A stretch of 64,000 nucleotides of DNA from Vermamoeba vermiformis (taxonomy: Eukaryota > Tubulinea > Echinamoebida): contig JBEWZL010000003.1 of NCBI GenBank assembly GCA_045837725.1, forward strand, positions 434,001 through 498,000, given 5' to 3'. A program made the translations under genes and the position numbers. The notes under the pieces are model-generated. The model had not been told where the DNA came from, made no database searches, and saw nothing but the letters and a program-made list of their open reading frames with translations. Below, in pieces: positions 37,500 to 49,862 of the stretch (position 1 is its first letter; each line of letters begins with the position of its first letter).

Positions 37500-39988
37500 A
37501 TGGGTAAGTACATCTCTCATCCTTGAATCTGCTTAAAAGTGAAGATAATAATTGTAAATGAACATAGATTTCAATCCTATTGAATATAGCGGTCCTCAAG
37601 TGAAAAAAGCTAAGCGAGGACGACCACGCAAACATCCGCTTCCAGTTCCCGCGCAACCAACTGTGAACAACACTAACCTACTGTGAGTATAGACCGTGCT
37701 GTTATTATGCACTGCTAGCACTATATGCACGCATTCAGTGATATTAACACTCGCCCATGCAGTCCCCCGTACACCATGCTCGCACCCGTCGCTGCTGTCA
37801 AACCCCTCTCCGGACCCCCCTCGCCGAATATTCCGCTCGTGTCACGTGATCAGCTGACACCTGCTGTCAAACCTCGTCGACCTCGCTCCTCGAGTGGTGC
37901 AGCAGTTCAAGGTAGATCGCTGTCCCTGTCCATTCAGTCTACTTACCTTATTTAGAATCACCGACGAGCAAACCGACCAGTGAGGACACCAAAGCAAAGA
38001 AATCTGCGCTGCTGGCACGTGTCACCTCGCTGCCTGTTGTTTCCTTAAAAGGCAAGCCCGCACCACTCTTGCGCCAAGATCACGTGGAAAACAAGTTGCC
38101 GCTCTCGTGGCGCCGCAAAGCAAAGTTTGCAAGTATTTCAGCAACGCTGTACGGCAATGACAAATTAGGCAAAGACGACGACGAGTTGAAGCGCATGGAC
38201 CTCGATCTCGACAGCGATCTCGGCGTCAATGTTGACAAGCCCAGACGAGGCAGGCCTCCCAAACGAGGGCGCGGTCGTCCGCCCAAAAATTCCGACTTGC
38301 CTAATTCGGAATTGGGCTCTGATCTGCGCGACAGCCGCTTGAATGGCCAAGGAGCTATAAATAGCTACGCAGATCCAGACTACGACCTCGACGAACAAGC
38401 AGTGCAGCCAAGTGAATTTCAATACATGAGTCGTCGTGCACCACCACTGCGCACCATAATTAGCAACAAAGATTGGCAAAGCTTGTACGAGCAGTTCGTG
38501 AAACAATTTGGTTCAGTGAAAGAAGCAACAGATCTGTCACAAGATGCGCTCGAACAGTTCTATTTTAAGATGATCGACATCATCGAACGACACACCACAC
38601 CAAAAGAGGAAATTGACTTGTTGCGCGACGAGACACGTGACATTCGCGAAGAATTAACGCAAAGTCTGTACGATGGCCTGCAACACGTGGAGTCCTGTCG
38701 CGTCAAACTGCAACTCGAGCTGCAACAGCTGCGTCTGAAGCTGCACAGCGATCAAATGTCCGTGCGCCAACACAACGCGAACAAACTCGATGCGCTGCTG
38801 CAACACCTCGAACAGCAGATGAATCTCGATCGATTGGAGATTGCGCGCCAAATTAAGAAAATTCGCGAGGACAGCGAGCGGTACCTGACCATACAACACG
38901 TGCCCACTCCCCCGCCCATGCCTAATATGGCAATGAGCAGTCCCGCGCTGATGATGAACACGATGCCCAACGCGGCCCTCAGCACGCAACAGCTCCGAGC
39001 ACAGCGCGAACTGGCCTCGAAGCAGCACCAACAGGCTGCAGACCTCTACAATCAGGCCGTGCAGCTCTTCAATCCCGCGCCCTATCATCCGGGCTACATG
39101 TCACCGCACCAGATGGGACCGCATCTACCAGGGCCCAATTTCAACCAGGGCTACGAGGGCTACATGTCGCAGCACAACATTGAAATTCCGCGCTCATTCG
39201 TGACCAGTCAGCGCAGTCCTGTCACCGCACCTAATTTGGCATTCCCCAACACGCATCTGCCGAACATGCACGGCTACAAGGCTCAAGATCTGCAAATGAC
39301 ACATGTCATGAACTATCACGAGGCACGACCGCAGTTGCCACCGCTGCTCAATTACCAAGAAAATGCGAGTGTCACTCTGCCACCCATTGTCGACCGCGTG
39401 CCATCACCTGTCAAGTCACGTGATGCGCTGTCATCTGCGTCAAACCCTGAACGACGTGATGCGGACTCACGCGATCAGATCAGCGAGTCCAAGTCGGAAG
39501 TGGCTCCGATGCAAGTGGAGGAAAAATCCACGAGTCAGAACACTGAGAGCAATGTGACACGTGTCAATGAGGAGACTGATGAAACGAAAGAGACAGATGT
39601 CAAAGACACACCTGCACAAGACGCCGCAGTGACACCTGTCAACGCAGAACCAGCCGATCACGTGACAGGGACAGAGCAGTCTAAAAATAGCAATGATGAA
39701 CAAGCGGCAAGCACGCCAATGACAGGTGTCACTTCAGAGTCTGCGCCGACTGCAGTGACAGGTGTCACCAGCGAATCAGCCCCCATCACTGAAGTGCCCG
39801 AAGCAGTGACGCAATCGTACGACATGTTAGTGCAATCTTTGCAACAATTAACTGGCAATGCGTCACTGACAGCGGAACAATTGAGCGAACTCATCGCGCA
39901 ACAGTCTGGCATCGCGCAGGGCGAGGTGTGGGACGAGGAACAGGTGCAAGAAGAGGGCAGCATTCAGACCAATCAGCAACAACCTTAG
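37500..39988 (+). CDS. AT-hook protein of unknown family
   Basis: Four exons (37500-37503, 37568-37682, 37763-37911, 37956-39988) encode about 766 residues; the first carries only ATGG. Three AT-hook-like cores are visible: KRGRPRKHP near the N-terminus, then RRGRPPK and RGRGRPPK near residues 175-190. These bind the minor groove of AT-rich DNA. A long amphipathic helical region follows (DWQSLYEQFVKQFGSVKEA, and LLQHLEQQMNLDRLEIARQI), suggesting a coiled coil. Then comes a Pro/Met/Tyr-rich stretch and a Thr/Glu/Asp-rich tail with two near copies of VTGVTSESAP. No catalytic domain is visible and I do not recognise the family; a chromatin or transcription role is inferred. It contains TGACACGTGTCA (39555) and CTAAAAATAG (39681), with another decamer just past the stop. 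Confidence 0.75.
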
Positions 39989-40168
39989 CGCTGCTATTTT
40001 TAGCTCTCAGCTCTCTGGGAGACACTTGCCTTATTTGTACATTGAACCATGGCCTGGTTAATTCTGTAAAAATTAATTTGTTTAATAAACAACATGTATT
40101 TAACTCGAATACACCGCTGATACATATTTATACTAGCAAATACCCCCCTATTATATTCATTGCTGTAA

Positions 40169-41362
40169 ATGGCCAGTCAAGCAGCCAAGGCGATCAGTCG
40201 GATCCCACCCTTCCCCTGGGACGGAGCAGTGAACTGGTTCCCTGGTCATATGAACAAGGCTATTAAGAACATCAAGTCCTCGTTGAAACTCGTCGATACT
40301 ATCATTGAAGTGCGAGATGCACGAGTGAGTTCAAAAACATTTTTAATAATCATCCTAGCGCATCTATAGACATTAGTGGATAGCTATAACACTAAGGACA
40401 TGTTAAATTAATTTTTAAAATTCAAGATGCCGTTCTCTTCAGCAAATCCAGACATTGGCGCCATCACGAGCAACAAACGTCGCGTAGTGGTGCTGAACAA
40501 AGCTGAACTGGCCAATCCAAATATGACCAATCGGCTGAAGACACTGCTGCCTAAATTAGATCGCTCTATCTACAGCGTGGTGCCGCTCACAGCCAAGGAC
40601 ATCCACAGCGCATCTGATCCACTCATTCGCGAGCTCAAGCTGCAGTGCATCAAGGGCCGCGAGATGAAGCGTGGCGGTGAGTTCGTGTGGCTCGTGATGG
40701 GTGTGCCCAATGTCGGCAAGTCCACGCTGCTGAACAAACTGCGCGGCAAGGCAGTGGCAAGTGTGGCAGCCAAGGCAGGCTGGACGCGTGGTCAGACCAT
40801 CTATCGCGTGGCACTCGACGACATTGCGCGCGACATCACTGCCAGCAGACACGTCTTGGAGCAGCGCATGGGACAGCAAGAGAGCACCGCGCAGTACCAG
40901 TACACGGCACTGCTGCTCGACACGCCGGGTCTGCTGTGTCCTGCAGGGCACTGGTTGACACGTGACACTGTGACACGTGACAGCAAGACGTCAGACGAAG
41001 ACCTGCTCATCAACGATCACGTGCTCGCAGATAAAAATAGCACCTACGTACTGCCCGGCGAGATTGGCTTGAGATTGGCGCTGTGTGGCAATGTGCCAGT
41101 GCAGCACGTGCCTGAAGGTGCAACACTAGTGCTCGAGTACCTGGCACACATCTTGACGCACTCCAATACGACCACGTGGCAAGAGAGACTCGAGATGACC
41201 GATCATCGCGGTGCAGTGCGGGCCACGCAGCTGTTGCAGCACGTGATGCAGCGCTGGGGCAAGAGTCAAAGTGCCGCGGAGAATTGGATTCTGCAACTGT
41301 TTCAGAACGGTGAATTGGGTCGATTCACCCTGGATCCGATACCCACTGTAAATAAGAACTAG
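40169..41362 (+). CDS. MTG1: MTG1/YlqF-type circularly permuted GTPase
   Basis: MTG1 GTPases assist assembly of the large mitochondrial ribosomal subunit. Exons 40169-40324 and 40427-41362 encode 363 residues. The N-terminus has WFPGHMNKAIKNIKSSLKLV and IIEVRDARMPFSS. The G motifs are in permuted order: G4 LNKAEL (near residue 76), then G1 GVPNVGKST (near 144), then G3 LLLDTPG. The C-terminal IGLRLALCGNVPVQHV is typical of the YlqF/MTG1 branch. No clear cleavable presequence is seen, but the first 15 residues are basic/Ala-rich. The 3' end lies 55 bp from the convergent end of TFIP11. Confidence 0.9.
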
Positions 41363-41416
41363 ACATATCACCGCTGTAGTTGTGAGGCCAAGTTATGTAC
41401 AAATACACCTGTTTTA

Positions 41417-44045
41417 TTATTGCTGCACTTGTTTGAGCAGTGACTCAATCGAACTCGGTCGCCACTGACCACCCACTTGCGTCAATATCAGATCCTTATC
41501 TACAATTATAGGCACACTGCCGAACATATAAATAGGCTTGCCGTCGTGTTGTTTCTTGGTAGGCACAAAGCCCAAGCCATTATCATCGGCCAGCCGTTCA
41601 ATCATCTCGCGGAATGTCAAGGCCTCGCTCAGTGGCACGCGTTTGACAGGCGCAGTGACGGGCACTTCAACTTTCGGGGCTTGAATCGGCACTGGGGGCT
41701 GTATTCGTGCCATATCGAGTGGTGGCAGTGCAGTGCCGCTGAGCACAGCGTTCATGAGCTCGAGTGCGCAGTTGAATTTGTCGCGTATTCGCTCGTGTGT
41801 TTGCAGCTCATCGGGGAACATCTTTTTCCAGTTCAAATACCAACGCATCACCTCTTCGTAGTTGGGCGCAGTCGAGAGCCACAAGTGCAGCACATTGAAC
41901 CACTTGGGAAAGAATTCAAACTCGAAGATGGGAATGAACAAGTGCGCGGGCACGAGGTCGTGCCAGTTCATCACCCACTGAAAGCCATCGATCACTTGTT
42001 GCTGCGGATTGACAATGAACTCGCGCATGGCCAGACTCAGCTTGGGCAAGATCACGCGCACGAGCAGTGACTCCCACGTGTGTTGATCCCACACTGCACG
42101 CAATGGTCGCAGCAGCGCGAGTGCAGATTGATCAGCAGGGTGCCACGCTGTCAGTGCATTGAGCAGGGTGGGCTTCAACACGGCTCCGAGCTCGTGCAGT
42201 CGCGGACCAAGCACCACACGCCAGGGCACTAGCCACTGTGACAGGGGCTGGGGGTCTTTGGTCGGATTCCACCGCTCCACTTCACGCCTGAGTCGCGGCA
42301 GCAGTGAATTTTCAATGACTAGATCACGTGCCTCGACTGGCAAGACATCTTCCCACGCGGCAATCAAATTGAGGCCAGCAGCAGCGTCACGTGCATTCCA
42401 CTCGCGATTGAACCACTCCGTCAGTCGCGGCAACACGACATCAGCGAGCAGTCGCGTCCACGGTGTGACACGGCGGTGACGTCTGTCATCTTCATCGTCC
42501 TCGCTGTCACTCAGCAGTGTGTACCACGCACTCACCAGACGCGGACCAAGCTGCTGATCTTTTGTCGGGTCCCACGCTCCGAGATGTTGTTTTAACTAAA
42601 TTAGGAAAGTGTCAGCAAGATACCACGAATGAATCATATGACAATGACGTACCAATGGGAAGACAAAGATGTAGGCGAGTGATTCGAGCTGATATTTGTT
42701 CCACTCTTCGACGAACTTGTTTTTGAGTAGATCAAATATCTTGGCGATGAAGTCGAGGGTCAATTGATCGCTCTTGGAATGCAGCTTCTCTTGACACTTG
42801 TTCACAATGGTCAGGATGTCTTCTACGCGCTGTATATCTGTCATGTGCGCACATTAGTCCCTACTATAGTACCCTGCATAAGACATGTACGTACCACCCT
42901 CTTCAATCTCCAATTGTTGCTTCAAGGTGACTTCTTCGCGTTTGAGTCCTTTGAGCACATTCTCTTCGTGTCTGCGGCGCTGATCGATCGAGTGTATCTG
43001 ACCCTCTTTCACATCCACCAACAGCGCGACATTGCTGCGCAGTTCGGGCAAGAAGCTTGAGCGCGTGATAATGTCGCGCTGTGAAATTTGATTGGCCCCT
43101 GAGAGCACTTTGACTTGTGGGCCACGCATGTCCAAGATGACTTGTTGCGCGCTCTGAGCCTTGCCGCCCATCACCTCCTCGACGGTCTTGTACACCGTCT
43201 TGCGCTTGGGGGCACTGCGCTTCCAGTGCTGTTCGCGCGGCTGTTCAGGCGCGAATTCCTCAGTGTCCATCGCGTCAGTCTCGTCCTGCACCTCCTCGTC
43301 CAGATCTTGAAAGTGTCGCAGCGACTGATCAGTGCGCTCACTGAAGTCACCGTAGGACAGACCTTGGTTCTTCGGTCGCAACTTGACTTGGATCGGCTCG
43401 GCTAGACCTCGATCTTCTTTGAGACTTCCCTGCACGTAGCTGTTAGTACTGCCCCTAGTGTATATACCTCATGCCATACGTACTCCCTTCCAGCCCATGC
43501 TCTTCAACAGCTTGTGACCAATGCCGTAATTGGCATTCAGTTCGTGGTCTGACAGCTCCGGTACGGCTTTTTTCTTCTTCTTAGCGGCAGTGATTATTAG
43601 TGGTGTTCTTATTCTCGCTGCTCTTAGCTTCTTTGCCCTCGCTGCGTGAATGGTCGCTCTTTTCTTCGAGCTCTTCTTGCACCTCTTTTGTGGGCACGCT
43701 CTTGCCGCTCGATACGAATGACAAGGGGGCTGAATAGCTACATCACATATTAGAGGCCTTATTGGCTTACTTCAATATTAATAGCTACTTACTCTTTCTT
43801 GCTTCGTTTAGCACTTCTACTGTCTTCTTCAGAATCTGATCCCTCTCCAAAGACACCATAAATTGAATCTTCTTTATTGTATTTTCTTTTTTCACGTTTG
43901 CTGTCTACATTGATAATGTAATTAATATCAAATTTTTCTCGAATTATTTGAATTTCTTACCATAAAAAAATTCGCCATTGATCCACTTTCCGCCTTCATA
44001 ATCATTGTCCATATTGAACGGCTCGTATCCACCTTGGTGTGACAT
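41417..44045 (-). CDS. TFIP11: TFIP11/Ntr1-like G-patch splicing factor
   Basis: TFIP11 (yeast Ntr1) activates the DHX15/Prp43 helicase to take apart the spliceosome. Seven exons (44045-43961, 43904-43793, 43737-43683, 43579-43484, 43429-42895, 42837-42653, 42595-41417) give about 748 residues. The N-terminus has SIYGVFGEGSDSEEDSRSAK and DYSAPLSFVSSGK. The G-patch (GIGHKLLKSMGWKG) is split by an intron after the second Gly of MGWKG. The GCF-like C-terminal region shows KFVEEWNKYQLESLAYI, WNPTKDPQPLSQWLVPWR, FFPKWFNVLHLWLSTAPNYE and YLNWKKMFPD. Intron 43682-43580 (103 nt) is almost entirely open in the upstream frame and ends in a stop, so it must be spliced to reach the G-patch. The acceptor for exon 5 (43430) is chosen by phase. 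Confidence 0.92.
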
Positions 44046-44467
44046 TATGTACGATTGTGTTATTTACAATTCAATGGTGTGAGTGACATGGTCGTCTACG
44101 CAAACAAAAACAGACACTAATTTTACTTGCTTTTTCAAAGAGTTCGCAACAACTCCGCCTCCTGAAACCAAACATCAAAATAATTAAGTACTGAACACAC
44201 TATGATATAACTATTCGTAAACCCTCGCTGGCGAGTGCAGTGCACTCAAGTGTAACGAAAAATAGCGATCATCGCGAAATGGTGCCACCGCATACTAGCC
44301 TCACGAAGCTAGTGATTTTATTGTTATTAATGCTCCATGCGATCGTCTTTTTCGACAACGCCAGTCCTTATTCTCGGGAAAGTAGTTCCTCGTAATTTCT
44401 CAGTTCCCTCAAGTTTGGACTGCGGCGAAAGGCACTCCATTATGCGATTACATAACAACAGTGCACC
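44046..44467. promoter_or_regulatory. Divergent spacer between TFIP11 and the P-loop kinase gene
   Basis: This 422-bp spacer contains a near-perfect palindrome GAGTGCAGTGCACTC (44233-44247) and a short stem TAGCCTC...GAAGCTA near 44296-44312. No gene is supported. Confidence 0.35.
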
Positions 44468-45208
44468 ATGAGTAAGAACAAAAGTAAAAATAATAATAAC
44501 GGGCCAGAGACTATAGTAATGATATTGGTGGGTTTGCCGGGTAAGTCTCTCAGTTCGAAATAAATATCAAGACTACAACTTAAATATTATCCTCGCAAGC
44601 GCTATTATACTTATGGATTATCTGCTTTAATTGGTGTCAAGTTCATTAATTCGATTAATTTTCTCAACCACAACAAAATTAACGCCAAATTTCATTATTA
44701 ATTAGGCAGCGGTAAATCGACACTGAGCCAACAGCTCGAGAAATTTGGTAAGTTAAAAAGACAGCAATTTAAAATATGTAGCCTAATTCGGTTTGAAGGG
44801 TGGATCAGAGCCAATCAAGACGATCTCGGTACAGCAGAAGAGTGCAAAAAATTGATGAACAAAGCCATCAAACACAAGAAGTGCGTGATTATAGACCGCT
44901 GCAATGTGCACGCCAAAGAGCGCAAGATGTGGCTCACTGACGCGAAGAAGGCAGGGGTGACGCACTTCGAAGCAGTCTATCTCAATCCAGGCGTTGAAGA
45001 GTGCAAGAGACGAGTGCGCGAGCGGAAAAAACATCCCACTTTGAGTCCAGAGAACGGTGACGCTGTGATCGACGACTTTGCAAAGAGTTTAGCGCCCCCT
45101 GAGGCCTGGGAGGGGTTCGACAAGATCAGTGTGGTCACCACCAGCGATGAATTCAAAAAACTCGTCAAAGATTATCAGAGTTACGACATTAATAAAAAGC
45201 CTCTTTAA
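44468..45208 (+). CDS. Small P-loop kinase, polynucleotide-kinase-like (AAA_33 type)
   Basis: Three exons (44468-44540, 44706-44747, 44799-45208) encode 174 residues. Walker A is VGLPGSGKST, split by the first intron (165 nt). The next motif is WIRANQDDLGT, then a Walker-B-like strand CVIIDRCNVHAKERKMW and an Arg-rich lid CKRRVRERKKHPTL. This order is that of P-loop 5'-hydroxyl polynucleotide kinases and relatives, such as the kinase parts of PNKP and tRNA ligase. Here the kinase stands alone with no phosphatase, FHA or ligase domain. The N-terminus is a Lys/Asn-rich stretch. The substrate is not determined from sequence; a DNA or RNA end is likely. Confidence 0.75.
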
Positions 45209-45296
45209 TCCAACTCCCACTGCCTCTAGTGCCGTGTTGTTGGATGCACTAGGCACTACTGTACAGATGTAACATTTTGTTAAATAAATCAAACAA

Positions 45297-46804
45297 CTAC
45301 TCGTCACTGTCACTACTCTTACTATTGCTGTTGCTACTGTTGTCGCTATCGTTGTTGTTGCTGTCACCGCCACTGTTGTTGTGATCGCTGCTGTCACTCT
45401 CATTGCTGGCCTCATCCTCGCTGTCACTGCTGCTCGAGCTCTCGTCCTCGCTGCTCACACTGGAGTGCTTATTCTCAGCGCTGTGCTGACTGTAATTGCT
45501 GTCCTCGTCGTGTGAATCATCGCTGCGTTGTGAACTCGCGTCACTGCCTCGACTAGACTTCTGTTGGACACGGCGCTTTTTGACCACTCGCGGACCACTT
45601 CGTGCACTGTCATCGCTGCGTTCACTGTCACTATGATTACTCGCAGCCTTATTATGGTTATTTACCTCATTGCTGTTCTCGTCCTCGCTGTCGTTGTTCT
45701 CTGCACTCTCCTCCTCACCATTGTTATTATCCTCATCATTGTCTTCATCGTTGTGGCTACTTTCATGGCTATTGTTATCCTCATTATTATGGCCCCCTTC
45801 ATCACTGTTATTATCCTCATTGCTATTATTATCTTCGCCATTATCCTCATCCCTATGGTCCTCTTCATCGCCGCTCTCTCCGACATCACGCATCGCTTTG
45901 TCCATATTTGCAGTGTGCCTGTTGTCACCATCACTCTCCTCGCTACTCTCACGCATGGGCACATCGTCATCAACGTGCTTGTCCTCGTGCGCGGTATGTT
46001 TGCCAGCTTTGTTTCGGTTGTCAGGCGCACCCTGCTCAGCGCTCAACGACTCTTGGATGTGTTTTGACCGCTCTCTCATAGCGGCATATTGAGCTTCGAT
46101 CATCGCAGTGATCGCGTTGTTCTGAAACATGTCGCACAGGGGCTGAAATGCGCGCACCACTGCCCACGGTGTCAGTACAAAGTGGTGGTAATTCGAATGT
46201 AACTTACACTTTTTGTGATAGTATATCACGGACTGTTCGGGTGGACAAATGGAGGTGGTTGCATCGAATATAATAACCTCTTGCGGTTCTTTGTAGCTGG
46301 TGCGCTTCGTTCCATCTTGCGAGTTGGGACTCAGATCGGACTTGGACTTGTTCAATCGACTGCTAATGCGACTAGGACTCGTGGGATTGGTGAATTTCTT
46401 GTGCTTCTTCAGCACCGGGCTCTTTTTAGGCTTGGATGCTCTACGCAAGAGCCAGTTAGTAGCTGCAAATTTAATAGAACTTACTAAAAAATCATGATAT
46501 TAATCGAAAAATTACGTGTGCCTATTATGGTTGATAAATAGAAGGCAAATGTTTCAGATCCGTAATTACGTACTTCGGTGCTGCGGAGGCTATGTTATCG
46601 AGAATAGGCGTAAGACCCAGTTCCTTTAATTTATTTTTGTTTTGTTCTCGTTTGTCTTTAATTCGCTTCTCGTAGTCGCTGGATTCTTCCATCTCTGCTG
46701 CGATCTCAGAGGGAGAACTGCTGTGCTAAGCAAAACAGGAGAGATGATTACGAAAATATAAATAATTGGTTCACGAGAGGAAGATTGTTGGTTCCGTGAC
46801 TCAT
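45297..46804 (-). CDS. Acidic low-complexity protein, probably nuclear
   Basis: Four exons (46804-46775, 46725-46574, 46440-46208, 46159-45297) encode about 425 residues. The N-terminal part has YEKRIKDKREQNKNKLKELG, a motif style seen in chromatin proteins (plant CDCA7-like and WDR76/Cmr1 N-termini), and then a basic Ser/Pro-rich stretch. A short ordered region (VRAFQPLCDMFQNNAITAMI) is followed by about 200 residues dominated by Asp, Glu, Asn and Ser, interrupted by a basic patch VVKKRRVQQKSSRG that could be a nuclear signal. Intron 46207-46160 is 48 nt, a multiple of three without stops; it is called because it has GTAAGT, TACTGAC and a terminal AG. If it is retained, 16 extra residues appear. 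Family not recognised. Confidence 0.65.
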
Positions 46805-46921
46805 TAAGACGCAACTACTAGCAATTTGAGTCAATTCCGACTTTTCTTTTTATTTCTCTCCCAACTAAGAAGAACACATCGGCCACTTAATACATATTAG
46901 CAGTCCGCTCGATTGTCTAAT

Positions 46922-49498
46922 ATGTTGAAGCAAATATTAGCGGCTGAGAATTTGAATCAGCCAAATTTGAATGCAGAAACCGAGAATCTGTCGGATATAA
47001 CTGACGACAATGGCCAATTATTCGTTAAAGGTAGAAATATTGTGATGATAATGCACAATGATATTGTAATAACAACTTTAATACATAGTTATGCAATGTT
47101 CGAATTTTTTGATCCCGCACGAGAAAGGTAAGAAATTAGATGTGGTTTATACGAAAGACGGAAGCAGACTTTATACTTACAACCTCTCCTATAATTATAA
47201 TAGAATGTACTGGATTGTATGCCATCATTAGTTTAGAGAAACAAGAGCTCCGAACTTCAACTTTAGAAATTATAACCGGTTCCGATCAGAAAAAAAGTGT
47301 AGAATGGAATCAAGAATGTGCTTTGTAAGTATTGAAGCTCGATTTTATTATTCTTAAGGTCTCCAAATTCCTAATTTATTTTGGGGTTTTATTCCGTTTT
47401 GGTTTGACAACGGATGTCAACAATTTCGATCACGTCTTCTAGAAAAATTAAATCGTTCATCGAAGCTTCGATTAATATTTTTATTCCATTATAGAGACGT
47501 CACTCAGCCAGAAGCTACATTAGCAATCACAGTATTCGCCAAATATCCACGCACTTCGTTGTCGCTTGGAAAGATCACTCTGCCCATTAGTCAACTGCGG
47601 CGCGAAGTGACAGAAGCGAAATATATATTGAGACTACGGCGCGTGGATGACAGCACACTAGAACTAGCGCCAGAACTGCATTTGGGCGTGCGGTTCGTGC
47701 ATATGAACAATGTGAGTGATTGATCCGGCATTATTGTTTCGATTCATAATTACTCCGCACTAATCGTGACTATGATGGCAAATATACTCATATTATTAAA
47801 TGCAGAAAGTAGGCCCCGATGATTTTGAAATTCTCGCAGTGGTGGGCAAGGGCAGTTTTGGCAAAGTGTTTCAAGTGCGCAAGAAAGACACGGGCAACAT
47901 ATTCGCGATGAAAGTGATTCGCAAGGACAATGTGGTCAAGCGCAATGCCGTGGAGCACACCATGGCCGAGAACAAGATTTTGAAGCACATCAATCACCCG
48001 TTCTTAGTCAATCTCAAATACGCCTTTCAGACCAAGCTGCACCTCTACATGGTGATCGATTACCTCAACGGCGGTGAGCTGTTCTATCACCTCACGCGCG
48101 ACGATTACTTCAGCGAAGAGCGCACTCGATTCTACGCCGCTGAAGTCGTGCTGGCCCTCGGCTACTTGCACGACAACAACATTGTGTATCGCGATCTCAA
48201 GCCCGAGAACTTGTTGCTCGACATGCAAGGTCACATTTGTCTCGTCGATTTTGGACTGTGCAAGACTGGACTGGGATTTGACACCAAAACGCACACCTTC
48301 TGCGGCTCACCCGAGTACATTGCCCCTGAAGTGTTGCGCGGTGAGGGCTACAACAAAGAAGTTGATTGGTGGGCCCTCGGCACTCTCATCTACGAAATGC
48401 TTACTGGCCTCGTAAGTGTCTCACTGTTGATTGCTGGCTGTTATTAACCTCACTGTTGTTAGCCACCTTTTTGGTCAGAAGACGAAGATGTGATGCACAA
48501 TAAGATTCAATACGCTCCTCTGCAGTTCCCGCCCAACTTCAGCGAGGCCGTGAAAGATTTGTTGCGCGGTCTGTTGAACAGAAATCCCAAGAAACGACTG
48601 GGCACGGGACTAGACGGCACCGAAGACATTAAGAAACATCCTTGGTTCAACTCGCTCAACTTCAGAAAGTTGTACAATCGTGAAGCAGAGCCGCCATTCA
48701 AGCCTCACATTGTAAGTGCCTCTTTTCGCTCTATTTATAGCAATTACTAATTTCAATTAGACCAACATGCTTGATTTGAACTATTTCGATGAAGAATTCA
48801 CACGCGAGGCGCCACAGCTGTCGTACACCGGCACACCTGGTTTCAAATTCGACCAAGACATCTTCTCTGGCTTCTCGTACAACGGCGAGTCAGAAATGCG
48901 CAACTTTGGTGATCACCCAATGCCACCGAGCTCACTGTCGCGCAATGGTACGTGATCGCAGTGCAATTCGATTGGTTTGACTGACACGTGTCATTCAGGT
49001 GCTCTTGAACGACGTCGTAGATTTTCATCTGCCAATGCCCCGCCACCTGTTGGTTCAGTCAACTCGCGACTAAAAGTAGCCATTAGCAATTCCTATAAGA
49101 CGAACAACGTGGACATGATGGAGAGTGATTACGATGGTAAGTTGATTGTTGCTTGTGATTGTGTTCTCTTTGAACTCACTGTTGTTGCAGAGTCGCTCGA
49201 AGACAAGATGGTGCGCATGAACAGCCTGCAGCAGGACACGATGAACATCACGCCCGTCTCCTCGCTCGGCAACTCCTACACCACCAGCAAGTCTCCGCAA
49301 TTCGTGCAAGGTCGCGTGGCCACGAACAATTTTCAACGTCCAGGCAAGCCTCAATCTCCACAGCGCAAGATGTTGATTGGTGTCAACAAAGAGATGCTAT
49401 CACCGCGCGATGACATGTCTGACATGAGCGAGGACGACTTTGACGATGAAAATCACACGCCCTCGTCGCAGAGCAACTTGATGTTTGCACTGGAGTAA
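46922..49498 (+). CDS. C2-domain AGC kinase, SCH9/AKT-like
   Basis: Nine exons (46922-47030, 47089-47127, 47204-47324, 47495-47711, 47806-48411, 48463-48711, 48761-48947, 48999-49136, 49191-49498) encode about 657 residues. Residues 30-160 look like a C2 domain (GQLFVKVMQCSNFL, EATLAITVFAKYPRTSLSLG). The kinase domain (about 168-425) has VVGKGSFGKVF, YRDLKPENLLLD, LVDFGLCK and the activation-loop HTFCGSPEYIAPEV (Thr near 326, the PDK1 site). The AGC tail shows a turn motif YTGTPG and a hydrophobic motif FSGFSY (Ser near 486, the TORC2-type site). C2 plus this tail resembles fungal SCH9 more than PH-domain AKT. A 170-residue polar tail follows. The gene is divergent from the acidic-protein gene, with only 117 bp between starts. 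Confidence 0.9.
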
Positions 49499-49862
49499 GG
49501 AGCCACGCACCTCACTCGACTGTACATATTTGCCTTGTAACATAGTTCTCGCTGATTGCCGCAGACGAGAACAGATCTGTTTCTATATTTAGCTCAGCCT
49601 TTTGTCGGATTTTCGCTGCTGTAAATTAATAACTCATTAGCTCGGCGTTCATTTTGGTGCAAATAAAACAACTTTTAAAACTTAAAATCGCTTCATTATT
49701 ATAATATTGTTCCTTGCGTTCATAAGAATTAAAGCCTAACTTGCCACAGTTTGACAAAACTATTCAATACATTTTATTTTGTTCTGGGTAAAAGGGGTAA
49801 GATAAATTAATAATGGGTTGCTGACTACTAGTCGGTGGGTATTTGATGTATTACGATCAAAT
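49499..49862. terminator. Convergent 3' regions of the AGC kinase and myosin ELC
   Basis: This 364-bp spacer has AATAAA on the plus strand at 49662-49667 and on the minus strand at 49778-49773, fitting two facing polyadenylation sites. I see nothing else in it. Confidence 0.5.

Noticed and set aside
8955-40003. CTAAAAATAG copies as MEF2-regulated enhancers
   Set aside because: Most copies are in exons, introns or splice sites of unrelated genes, so a simple target-gene reading is not supported.
44233-44247. GAGTGCAGTGCACTC palindrome as the end of a mobile element
   Set aside because: No matching partner repeat or element body found nearby.
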